Shown here one piece after another: positions 1 through 5,450 of a DNA stretch of 9,399 nucleotides. Each line of letters begins with the position of its first letter. Within the stretch, counting starts at the first letter, position 1. The translations under genes were made by a program, and so were the position numbers. The notes under the pieces are model-generated. The model worked only from the letters and a program-made list of their open reading frames with translations, ran no database searches and was not told where the DNA came from. This DNA comes from an uncultured Ignavibacteria bacterium (GTDB lineage Bacteria; Bacteroidota; Ignavibacteria; Tepidaquicellales; Tepidaquicellaceae): contig CALEVL010000221.1 of NCBI GenBank assembly GCA_937924675.1, forward strand, positions 1 to 9,399. Direction: 5' to 3'.

Positions 1-54
1 GCTCTGCTAAAGAGTTCAGATGCTCTGCTAAAGAGTTCAGATGCTCTGCTAAAA
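1..54. repeat. 21-bp tandem repeat, about 2.5 copies, cut by the window edge
   Basis: A 21-base unit starting GCTCTGCTAAAG and ending AGTTCAGAT occurs identically at 1-21 and 22-42. A third partial copy (GCTCTGCTAAA) begins at 43 and breaks down near 54. Each unit holds a small inverted repeat, CTCT-GCTAA-AGAG. There are no unique spacers between units, so this is a direct tandem array and not a CRISPR. The array probably continues to the left of the window. Confidence 0.85.
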
Positions 55-96
55 TCATAAATTCCTCAAAAAAACCCGCTTAATTCGCTATTGATC

Positions 97-114
97 AAGT
101 TGCTTTGACAACTT
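97..114. repeat. Small perfect hairpin (6-bp stem, 6-nt loop)
   Basis: AAGTTG (97-102) is the reverse complement of CAACTT (109-114), with the loop CTTTGA between them. No T-run directly follows on either strand. The A7 at 68-74 would be a U-run for a leftward transcript but lies more than 20 bases from the stem, so an intrinsic terminator is not supported. Confidence 0.5.
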
Positions 115-128
115 AACTATATCTCGCC

Positions 129-187
129 GGGAACAACTTTTCCCAAAGGGACCCCCTCAGGGCAATTTTTACCGAAGAGACCCTTTG
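129..187. repeat. Short inverted repeats in noncoding sequence
   Basis: GGGAA (129-133) can pair with TTCCC (140-144). CAAAGGG (144-150) can pair with CCCTTTG (181-187). The sequence between is locally GC-rich, with ACCCCCTCAGGG, unlike its AT-rich surroundings. I see no gene here. The pairings are short and might be chance, but they sit in an island full of better inverted repeats. Confidence 0.35.
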
Positions 188-191
188 TGCC

Positions 192-219
192 AACTCTTAA
201 CTTTCAACTTTAAACTTTT
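192..219. repeat. Heptamer tandem repeat, four degenerate copies of AACTYTN
   Basis: Four consecutive 7-base units read AACTCTT, AACTTTC, AACTTTA and AACTTTT. The first six positions are nearly constant and the seventh varies. A period of 7 is not a whole number of codons, and the stretch is not part of a convincing gene. It directly precedes the larger inverted-repeat structure that starts at 225. Confidence 0.6.
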
Positions 220-224
220 TCGCC

Positions 225-449
225 GTTGTTGGTGCCTGCCCGGCCTAATCGGTTTCCCAAAAGTTTGCAAGAAAGCTTTTCACAAAGAGTCGTAAGTACA
301 AATGCAAACTTTTGGGTCACCAACAACTTACCCCAGCCAATTGATCGCATAACCACCGTACGCGTTAAACTGAACAGCAATGTTAAATGAAAAATAAAAT
401 TCGCTGAGGAAATGAAAGATATAGTAAAGGGTAAGTTGTTGCCTGCCCG
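225..449. repeat. Compound inverted-repeat element with nested and mutually exclusive stems
   Basis: Three perfect inverted repeats interlock. Stem A is GTTGTTGGTG (225-234) with CACCAACAAC (318-327). Stem B, inside A, is a 14-bp match of CCCAAAAGTTTGCA (256-269) with TGCAAACTTTTGGG (303-316). Only one base, T317, separates A from B on the right side, against 21 bases on the left. Stem C is a 13-bp match of CAACAACTTACCC (321-333) with GGGTAAGTTGTTG (429-441). A and C share bases 321-327 and cannot form together. The element is also bounded by related direct repeats, GTTGTTGGTGCCTGCCCG (225-242) and GTTGTTGCCTGCCCG (435-449), which differ by a 3-base gap. It could be a structured RNA, a multi-copy palindromic repeat or a remnant of a mobile element. 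I cannot say which from one copy. Confidence 0.6.
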
Positions 450-475
450 CAGTCGTTTAATATAGTACACTCTCC

Positions 476-501
476 GCAGGCGGGGTGACCCTCCCGCCTG
501 C
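476..501. repeat. GC-rich 9-bp hairpin
   Basis: GCAGGCGGG (476-484) is the exact reverse complement of CCCGCCTGC (493-501), around an 8-base loop GTGACCCT. It is far more GC-rich than the surrounding sequence. No T-run follows on either strand, so it does not look like an intrinsic terminator. It resembles the palindromic repeats that are scattered in many copies through bacterial chromosomes, but only one copy is visible here. Confidence 0.6.
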
Positions 502-570
502 AGCAAACAGACCCAACAGCGGCGAAAAATTGATCGAGTATTCACTGCAATAAATCCTTTATCCCCAAAC

Positions 571-610
571 CCTCTGTGGATCTTAGTGTTCCTCTGTGGA
601 ACTCTGTGCA
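571..610. repeat. 10-bp tandem repeat with CTCTGTG core, four copies
   Basis: Four back-to-back decamers read CCTCTGTGGA, TCTTAGTGTT, CCTCTGTGGA and ACTCTGTGCA. Copies one and three are identical, copy two is degenerate, and copy four keeps the CTCTGTG core. This is the third tandem-repeat type in the noncoding island, after the 21-bp and 7-bp types. Confidence 0.6.
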
Positions 611-643
611 ATTCTTTGAGCAGTACTCTACTTAGGAATTACT

Positions 644-672
644 TTGAATAAGTTTCTTATTCTGTTTATTAT
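644..672 (+). promoter_or_regulatory. Candidate sigma70-like promoter for the HAD-methyltransferase-ftcD run
   Basis: A -35-like TTGAAT (644-649, 4 of 6 to TTGACA) is followed after exactly 17 bases by TATTAT (667-672, 5 of 6 to TATAAT). Transcription would start near 679, leaving a leader of about 80 bases before the TTG start at 759. The match is by eye in AT-rich DNA. If the organism is a Bacteroidota member, its main sigma factor may prefer different elements. Confidence 0.35.
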
Positions 673-696
673 GAAAGCAATTAGATAAAGTGTAAA
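668..696 (-). promoter_or_regulatory. Candidate leftward sigma70-like promoter into the repeat island
   Basis: Read on the minus strand, TTTACA (696-691, 5 of 6 to TTGACA) is followed after 17 bases by CATAAT (673-668, 5 of 6 to TATAAT). Its -10 lies on the same bases as the -10 of the rightward candidate. Transcription would start near 661 and run through the decamer repeats, the GC hairpin and the compound inverted-repeat element. It is a by-eye match only. Confidence 0.3.
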
Positions 697-758
697 GCAT
701 TACAGGTCACCCCAATGAATAAATCCGTGATGTACAAATCAAAAGTTAACTTACAAAA

Positions 759-1625
759 TTGAGCCTTTCACTCAATGAGCTTAAAAAAAGATTTGGCAAA
801 ATTAAGCTCATTGTTTCAGATATTGACGGAACGCTTGTTTCCAGCAATAATGTTCTCAGCGAGCTTACGATACAACAGGTAAAGGAACTTCAAAAGAAGG
901 ATGTTCTTTTCTCTCTTGCATCTCAGCGCGTTCACTCATCCATAGTTCCGCTTGCAAAAGACCTCGGCATCAAGATTCCTTTCATTTCACTTAACGGCGC
1001 GTTGATTCAGGATGCTTATCAGCAAACATTGCTTAACAAGTCAGTGATTGACAAGAAATATGTTGAGCGAGCTCTGAGACTTGCAGAAGCAAGCTATGTG
1101 AAGATTGCACTGTGCTACAATGACAGGATAGTCTATACGGAAGATAATTCAGTGGTTAGAGATTTTATGACTAGGCTTGGTACAACTTATACTCTAGTTG
1201 ATTCCTATGACGGATATCTTGATAATGTGCTCGAGATAATCATGCTTGGCAATGACAAGAACGTGATCAAGAACATTCAGAGAAAAATGACTCCGCCGTT
1301 CGGACTTTATCTCAAAGTGAAATATTTTCGGTCACAGGCATTTCAGAATGTTTTTAATCTAGAAATAGTAAGAAAGAAGGTTAACAAGAAAATTGGTCTC
1401 AAAATACTTGCAAAGCATCTTGATGTGAAGAAGGAAGAAGTTCTGGTGTTTGGAGACTGGTACAATGACAGAGACCTCTTTCAGTTCGGAGGAACTAATA
1501 TTGCCCTTGAGAATGCGGTAGATGAGTTGAAGGATATGGCAGATTATATCACTGATCAGAGTAACGATGATGACGGTGTCGGTCACTTTCTGAAGATGAT
1601 CAACGATGCAAAATCCAAGAGATAG
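759..1625 (+). CDS. HAD-superfamily hydrolase, Cof-type (subfamily IIB) phosphatase
   Basis: A probable cytoplasmic phosphatase of 288 residues, the usual length of the Cof/YbiV-type HAD family. Such enzymes hydrolyse phosphate esters of sugars or cofactors; the substrate cannot be told from sequence. Motif I is DIDGT at residues 21-25, with nucleophile D21 and acid/base D23. Motif II is around S55 in LASQR, where the family more often has TGR. SLNGA follows at 77-81. Lysines at 207-211 are candidates for motif III, and motif IV is GDWYND at 232-237. The C-terminal DDGVGHFL matches the family ending. The cap domain lies roughly between residues 85 and 200. TTG at 759 is chosen because an in-frame stop lies at 747-749 and no ATG, GTG or other TTG precedes motif I. 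No Shine-Dalgarno is visible. It leads a same-strand run with the methyltransferase 6 bases downstream. Confidence 0.9.
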   Translation: MSLSLNELKKRFGKIKLIVSDIDGTLVSSNNVLSELTIQQVKELQKKDVLFSLASQRVHSSIVPLAKDLGIKIPFISLNGALIQDAYQQTLLNKSVIDKKYVERALRLAEASYVKIALCYNDRIVYTEDNSVVRDFMTRLGTTYTLVDSYDGYLDNVLEIIMLGNDKNVIKNIQRKMTPPFGLYLKVKYFRSQAFQNVFNLEIVRKKVNKKIGLKILAKHLDVKKEEVLVFGDWYNDRDLFQFGGTNIALENAVDELKDMADYITDQSNDDDGVGHFLKMINDAKSKR

Positions 1626-1631
1626 TAAACA

Positions 1632-2360
1632 ATGGAACAGTATGACAGGCTTGCAGGATTCTATGACAAAGTAATCTCAGGAAAGGAACACACCGCTCCT
1701 TATGTGATATCGGCACTGAAAAAGTATCATCCGCGCGCAATGACTCTGCTTGAACTCGGATGCGGAACGGGAGATGTTCTTGCGGGACTTGCAGATAGAT
1801 TTGAGCTTTCCGGAATTGACAGCTCTGCAGAAATGCTGAGAATTGCCCGCAAGAAGATCCCTGCTGCAAAATACTATCACGGAGATATACGAACCAAGAT
1901 CACAAAGGAAAGATTCGATGCAATCATCTGCGTTTATGATACTTTGAATCATATCACTCTCTTCAATCATTGGAAAAAGGTTTTCAGCAATGCCGAAAGG
2001 ATGCTTAATGAAAACGGAATTTTTATTTTTGATGTGAACTCCGGATACAAGCTCAACATGCTTTCAAGGATCACTCCTCTTGTTCACAGATTTGAAAAGA
2101 ATTTTCTTATCATGGATGTTGACAAGCGCAGTGAGAATCTTTTCAACTGGAATCTGAAGGTCTTTGAGAATACATCCGGTGACAAGTTCAGACTGACCGA
2201 GTGCAACATTCCGGAATCTGCTTTTGATACTGATCGTATCACTGATGCTCTGGAACAAAAATTTGTTTTGCTGAGAGTTGAAGATGAATCCCGGAAGAGA
2301 GTCACGGCTAAAACAGAAAGAATCTATTTCATTTGCAGGAAGAAATCATACTTAAACTGA
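1632..2360 (+). CDS. Class I SAM-dependent methyltransferase, substrate unknown
   Basis: A 242-residue soluble protein with a Rossmann-type methyltransferase core. The SAM-binding motif I is LLELGCGTGDV (residues 39-49). The acidic residue after strand 2 is D63 in GIDSS, and D85 in HGDIR probably contacts the adenine. Motif II appears as FDAIICVYDTLNHI (95-108), and LNENGIFIFDVNS (125-137) matches strand 5. The C-terminal part from about residue 140 is beta-rich and presumably shapes the substrate pocket; I do not recognise a specific subfamily. It starts 6 bases after the HAD gene, and its TGA is one base from the ftcD ATG, so the three genes are probably cotranscribed. Neighbours give only a weak hint toward small-molecule or one-carbon metabolism. 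It has no visible ribosome binding site. Confidence 0.88.
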   Translation: MEQYDRLAGFYDKVISGKEHTAPYVISALKKYHPRAMTLLELGCGTGDVLAGLADRFELSGIDSSAEMLRIARKKIPAAKYYHGDIRTKITKERFDAIICVYDTLNHITLFNHWKKVFSNAERMLNENGIFIFDVNSGYKLNMLSRITPLVHRFEKNFLIMDVDKRSENLFNWNLKVFENTSGDKFRLTECNIPESAFDTDRITDALEQKFVLLRVEDESRKRVTAKTERIYFICRKKSYLN

Positions 2361-2361
2361 T

Positions 2362-3984
2362 ATGAGAAAAATTATTGAATGTGTTCCAAATATTTCCGAA
2401 GGACGTGATGAGAAGATCATCAATGCCTGTGCTGAAGAAGTAAGGCAAGTCAAAGGTGTTACGCTTTTAGATGTCGATCCGGGAAAGTCAACCAACAGGA
2501 CAGTCTTCACCTTTGTAGGTGATCCGGAATCAGTTGTTGAAGCAGCGTTCAGATTTGCGAAGAAAGCTTACGAGCTTATTGATATGACAACACATTCCGG
2601 TGAACATCCGAGAATGGGTGCGGTTGATGTTGTGCCGTTCGTACCTGTGTCAAACGTAACGGTTGAAGAGTGTGTTGAATGTTCAAAAAGGTTTGGAAAA
2701 AGAGTTGGAGAAGAATTGGGAGTTCCGGTATATCTTTACGAAGAAGCATCGAATAATCCTGAGCGAAAAATGCTCAAGCAGATAAGAGCAGGAGAGTATG
2801 AAGGAATTAAGGTCAAGATTATCAAGCCTGAGTGGAAACCAGATTTCGGACCGCAGGAGTTTGTGCCAAAGTCGGGCGCAACTGTAACCGGAAGCAGATT
2901 CTTTCTAATAGCATACAATGTAAACATACTCGGAACTAAGGAACAAGCTCACAGAATTGCACTCAATGTTAGAGAGCAGGGTAGAAGCGAAAATGAGCCG
3001 GGAAGACTGAAAGCCGTAAAGGGAATCGGATGGTATGTCAAGGAATATGATATGGCACAGGTTTCAATGAATCTCGACAATTATAAATTAACTCCTCCGC
3101 ATATTGCATTCGAAGAGTGCGCCAATGATGCAAGAGAACTTAATCTTGGCGTTTGCGGAAGTGAGCTTGTGGGACTCATACCTATCGAAGCAATGCTGAT
3201 GGCGGCAGATTATTACATGCAGAAAGAAAATCTCTTCATATTAGATGAGCGGCAGAAAATAATGCTTGTAATAGACCGGCTCGGTCTGTCATCAATTTCA
3301 CAATTCATTCCTGAAAAGAGGATCATTGAATATATGATCAGTGAAAAAGCGGAGGAGCCGCTTGCAACGCTTTCTGTCCGGGAGTTTACAGAACTTGTCG
3401 GAGCAAGGACATCTGCTCCTGGAGGCGGGAGTGTATCTGCGCTTATAGCTTCTCTTGGAGCTGCACTTGGGGCGATGGTAGGTTGGATGACTTATGGAAA
3501 CAAAAAGTTTGCACATCTCGATTCAAAGATCAGAAAACTCATCCCGCCGCTGCATAACAAGATGAAAGAACTCATTCCTTTAATAGATGCAGATACAAAT
3601 GCATTTACTGATTACATGACGGCAATGAAAATGCCGAAGAAGACTGACGATGAAAAGAGTTTGCGAAAAGAAAAAATGCAGGAAGGTCTGAAGAAAGCAA
3701 TCAACGTTCCGCTTTCAGTAATGAGAATTTCTGATTCATGCTGGGAATGGATGATCGAAGTTGCTAAGATCGGAAACATATCTTCGAAAAGCGATCTTGA
3801 AGTAGGCGCTAAGAGCTTGCAGACGGGTATTTGGGGCGCATCAAAGAATGTTGAGATAAACATTCCGCAAATAGAAGACGAAAAATATAAAGAGGAAGTA
3901 ATAAAAGAGTCAGATGAGATTCTCAAGAGAGCAGATACTTCTATGAAGAAAGTTCTGTCAACATTAGCAAAGCGTACGGCTTAG
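2362..3984 (+). CDS. ftcD: Bifunctional glutamate formimidoyltransferase / formimidoyltetrahydrofolate cyclodeaminase
   Basis: A two-domain enzyme of 540 residues, the length of the mammalian FTCD fusion. The N-terminal transferase (about 1-325) moves the formimino group of N-formimidoyl-glutamate to tetrahydrofolate. It opens with IIECVPNISEGRD (4-16) and carries HSGEHPRMGAVD (78-89), in which H82 matches the catalytic His82 of the animal enzyme. The C-terminal cyclodeaminase (about 336-535) releases ammonia to form 5,10-methenyl-THF. It shows PGGGSVSAL (353-361), LIDADTNAF (407-415) and GNISSKSDLEVGA (471-483). This is normally the last step of histidine degradation, but no hutH, hutU or hutI lies in the window. 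The ATG is one base past the methyltransferase stop, which suggests translational coupling. Its TAG overlaps the stop of the convergent AlbA_2 gene. Confidence 0.96.
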   Translation: MRKIIECVPNISEGRDEKIINACAEEVRQVKGVTLLDVDPGKSTNRTVFTFVGDPESVVEAAFRFAKKAYELIDMTTHSGEHPRMGAVDVVPFVPVSNVTVEECVECSKRFGKRVGEELGVPVYLYEEASNNPERKMLKQIRAGEYEGIKVKIIKPEWKPDFGPQEFVPKSGATVTGSRFFLIAYNVNILGTKEQAHRIALNVREQGRSENEPGRLKAVKGIGWYVKEYDMAQVSMNLDNYKLTPPHIAFEECANDARELNLGVCGSELVGLIPIEAMLMAADYYMQKENLFILDERQKIMLVIDRLGLSSISQFIPEKRIIEYMISEKAEEPLATLSVREFTELVGARTSAPGGGSVSALIASLGAALGAMVGWMTYGNKKFAHLDSKIRKLIPPLHNKMKELIPLIDADTNAFTDYMTAMKMPKKTDDEKSLRKEKMQEGLKKAINVPLSVMRISDSCWEWMIEVAKIGNISSKSDLEVGAKSLQTGIWGASKNVEINIPQIEDEKYKEEVIKESDEILKRADTSMKKVLSTLAKRTA

Positions 3985-4625
3985 ATAAGCGTGAAAAAAT
4001 CTTCTTTGCCGGTGAAATGATGTCGTATCACATTGGCACGCACCAGGTTTACCAGTGTTCTGCTTGCACGCCTTTCGGAGATATTGACAAGTTTCTTGAA
4101 TCCTTTCACCGTGATCTTCTCATTTTCATTAAGATAATCGAAGAGGGTTTTCTCTATGTCACCAATTGATACTTTCAATGGATGTGCGCTTACGTTTGTG
4201 TCCTTCAGAATTTTCACAGTCTCTCTTGAAGCGATTATGCTCTGATCCCTGTGCCGAACATAAACTTTAGAGTTCTCCTCCGGTTCTTCATCCGAAATGA
4301 GTCTGTGAGGCTTCATCTTGCTTTCTTCAATATGTACAACCACAATATCTTTGCCTTTCAGCAGAAGTACTTCCCATTCATACTCGAGTTCCGGCTCGCA
4401 ATAAAATTTCGCTGCCGCTGAGATCAGCTCCAGCTCACCCTTTTCACTTTCTACGCCGACTATGCTTTTGTCATCATCAATTCCGAAAAGTATCATCCCT
4501 CCTTTCGAATTTGCAAAAGCGATCATTTCTTTTGCTATCTTTTCCGGTGACGTAAACTTTCTTTTGAATTCTACGAGATCATTCTCGCCGTTCTCTATAA
4601 TCTCGTTAAGTTCTATGAGGTACAT
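3981..4625 (-). CDS. AlbA_2 (Schlafen-type) domain protein with C-terminal winged helix
   Basis: A 214-residue protein with two parts. Residues about 10-140 match the AlbA_2 family (PF04326, the domain also found in Schlafens). It has NDLVEFKRKF (15-24), FANSKGGMILFGID (37-50) with the family's A-N-GG signature, and VYVRHRDQSIIAS (121-133). Residues about 152-205 look like a winged helix-turn-helix, with the recognition helix near SERRASRTLVNLV (183-195). Family members are often annotated as transcriptional regulators or ATP-binding proteins. Schlafen relatives are RNases, but nuclease activity here is not shown by the sequence. It begins 6 bases after ruvX and is the last gene of the pgsA-HU-ruvX run. 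It converges on ftcD with a 4-base overlap at TTAG (3981-3984). No Shine-Dalgarno is seen. Confidence 0.85.
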   Translation of the reverse strand: MYLIELNEIIENGENDLVEFKRKFTSPEKIAKEMIAFANSKGGMILFGIDDDKSIVGVESEKGELELISAAAKFYCEPELEYEWEVLLLKGKDIVVVHIEESKMKPHRLISDEEPEENSKVYVRHRDQSIIASRETVKILKDTNVSAHPLKVSIGDIEKTLFDYLNENEKITVKGFKKLVNISERRASRTLVNLVRANVIRHHFTGKEDFFTLI

Positions 4626-4631
4626 TCTTAT

Positions 4632-5072
4632 TTATGTTCTGAGATTTTTTTCCCTGTCCAGGTAATTCTGAAGAATTATCTGTGCTGACATTTCGTCAAC
4701 AAGTCCTTTTTCTCTTCTTTTACTCTTCTTCGCGACTGTTCTTATGATCTCAGCGCCTGCCATTCTGCTGGTAAGTCTTTCATCGATAAAATCGATCTCA
4801 GCATTGTTGCCTTCAAGTTCCAGAAATTTTCTGAGCTTGCCTGAGAAGGTCTTTGTTATCTCTGTCTGCTCAGAGCTTTCTCCTGACATTGAGACAGGCA
4901 TGCCGATAACTATTTTACTTACTTCTTCCTCCCTTACAAGTGCGCTAAGCTTCTTCAAGAGGTTATTGTCATTGTACATATAGTCTCGCGGAAAGGAAAT
5001 TGAAAGTCCTGCATCGCTGATTGCTATGCCTACCCGTTTGATTCCGAAATCAATTCCAAGATATTTTGACAT
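4632..5072 (-). CDS. ruvX: Putative pre-16S rRNA nuclease / Holliday junction resolvase-like protein RuvX (YqgF)
   Basis: A 146-residue RNase H-fold protein of the YqgF family, the usual length. It is thought to process the 5' end of 16S rRNA and was earlier predicted to be a Holliday junction resolvase. GIDFGIKRVGIAISD (6-20) contains the first catalytic Asp, D8. IVIGMPVSMSGESSEQ (54-69) is the conserved glycine/proline loop. DERLTSRMA (97-105) carries the conserved acidic residue on strand 4. GLVDEMSAQIILQNYL (123-138) supplies the last catalytic Asp, D126. It lies 39 bases after the HU-like gene and 6 bases before the AlbA_2 gene. The start is ATG, and the upstream ACTTACCGAAA shows no ribosome binding site. 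The identification is firm; the exact cellular role is known only by family. Confidence 0.95.
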   Translation of the reverse strand: MSKYLGIDFGIKRVGIAISDAGLSISFPRDYMYNDNNLLKKLSALVREEEVSKIVIGMPVSMSGESSEQTEITKTFSGKLRKFLELEGNNAEIDFIDERLTSRMAGAEIIRTVAKKSKRREKGLVDEMSAQIILQNYLDREKNLRT

Positions 5073-5111
5073 TTTCGGTAAGTTATGAATGACAGGTTGA
5101 GTTAGTTGCTA

Positions 5112-5450
5112 TTACCCGTTTTGCTCGATATCCTTTTTCAGATACTCTCTAAGCAGTTTACCGGGTTTGAAATGTATTTTTCTTCTGCCCGGTACGAAAA
5201 TGAATTCCCCGGTTTTAAGGTTCCTTGCTTTTGGTTTTGGCTTGGTCTTTTTAATTTCAAATACGCCAAAGTCTCTAATCTCAATTCTTGCAACGGGATC
5301 CGCTTCCATTAACAACTCTCTAATAGATTCAAACAACGAATCAACAATCAATTTCTGTGTAAGCCGTTTGCCGATGAGTTTGTCATCAAGTCTGAGCTCA
5401 ATATCACGGCGAGTGTAGGTCTTTACTTTCGGTTTATCTGACTTTGCCAT
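5112..5450 (-). CDS. HU/IHF-family DNA-binding protein with an altered beta-arm
   Basis: A small basic DNA-architectural protein of 112 residues, slightly longer than typical HU (about 90). The N-terminal half (about 14-50) forms the helical dimer region: TRRDIELRLDDKL, then LTQKLIVDSLFESIRELL. RIEIRDFGVFEIKKTK (55-70) matches the conserved strand with GFGxF, here with D60 for the first Gly. The arm reads KARNLKTGEFIFVPGRRKIHFKPGK. The family consensus is RNPxTGE, so Leu78 replaces the proline that normally wedges into DNA. The last 12 residues extend past the usual end. I chose ATG at 5450 over the in-frame TTG at 5462 because a GAGG lies 6 bases upstream of it. The start overlaps the end of pgsA by 17 bases. 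A divergent HU-like protein rather than a standard HU is likely. Confidence 0.88.
   Translation of the reverse strand: MAKSDKPKVKTYTRRDIELRLDDKLIGKRLTQKLIVDSLFESIRELLMEADPVARIEIRDFGVFEIKKTKPKPKARNLKTGEFIFVPGRRKIHFKPGKLLREYLKKDIEQNG

Noticed and set aside
1..54. CRISPR array
   Set aside because: The 21-bp units abut directly with no spacers, and no cas genes are in the window.
66..114. Leftward intrinsic terminator using the hairpin at 97-114 and the U7 at 74-68
   Set aside because: The U-run is more than 20 bases from the stem, too far for an intrinsic terminator.
225..441. Integron attC site
   Set aside because: The size and imperfect hairpin layout are suggestive, but attC starts RYYYAAC and ends GTTRRRY. 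Here the outer ends are GTTGTTGG and CCAACAAC, the wrong orientation, and the other pairing also lacks the core sites. No integrase is seen.
210..611. A 133-codon open frame on the minus strand through the repeat island
   Set aside because: It spans the decamer repeats, the GC hairpin and all three inverted repeats, has no recognisable domain, and has an unusual Cys/Arg-rich composition. The stem structure explains the sequence better than coding does. A leftward promoter candidate near 668-696 means it cannot be fully excluded.
1359..2305. Several open frames antisense to the HAD and methyltransferase genes
   Set aside because: They are shadows of well-identified genes and have no domain signatures.
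3298..3926. Open frames antisense to the cyclodeaminase domain of ftcD
   Set aside because: The plus-strand frame has clear family motifs throughout; the antisense frames have none.
5106..5418. Plus-strand open frames across the HU-like gene
   Set aside because: They are complementary to a clear HU/IHF fold and show no motif or start signal of their own.
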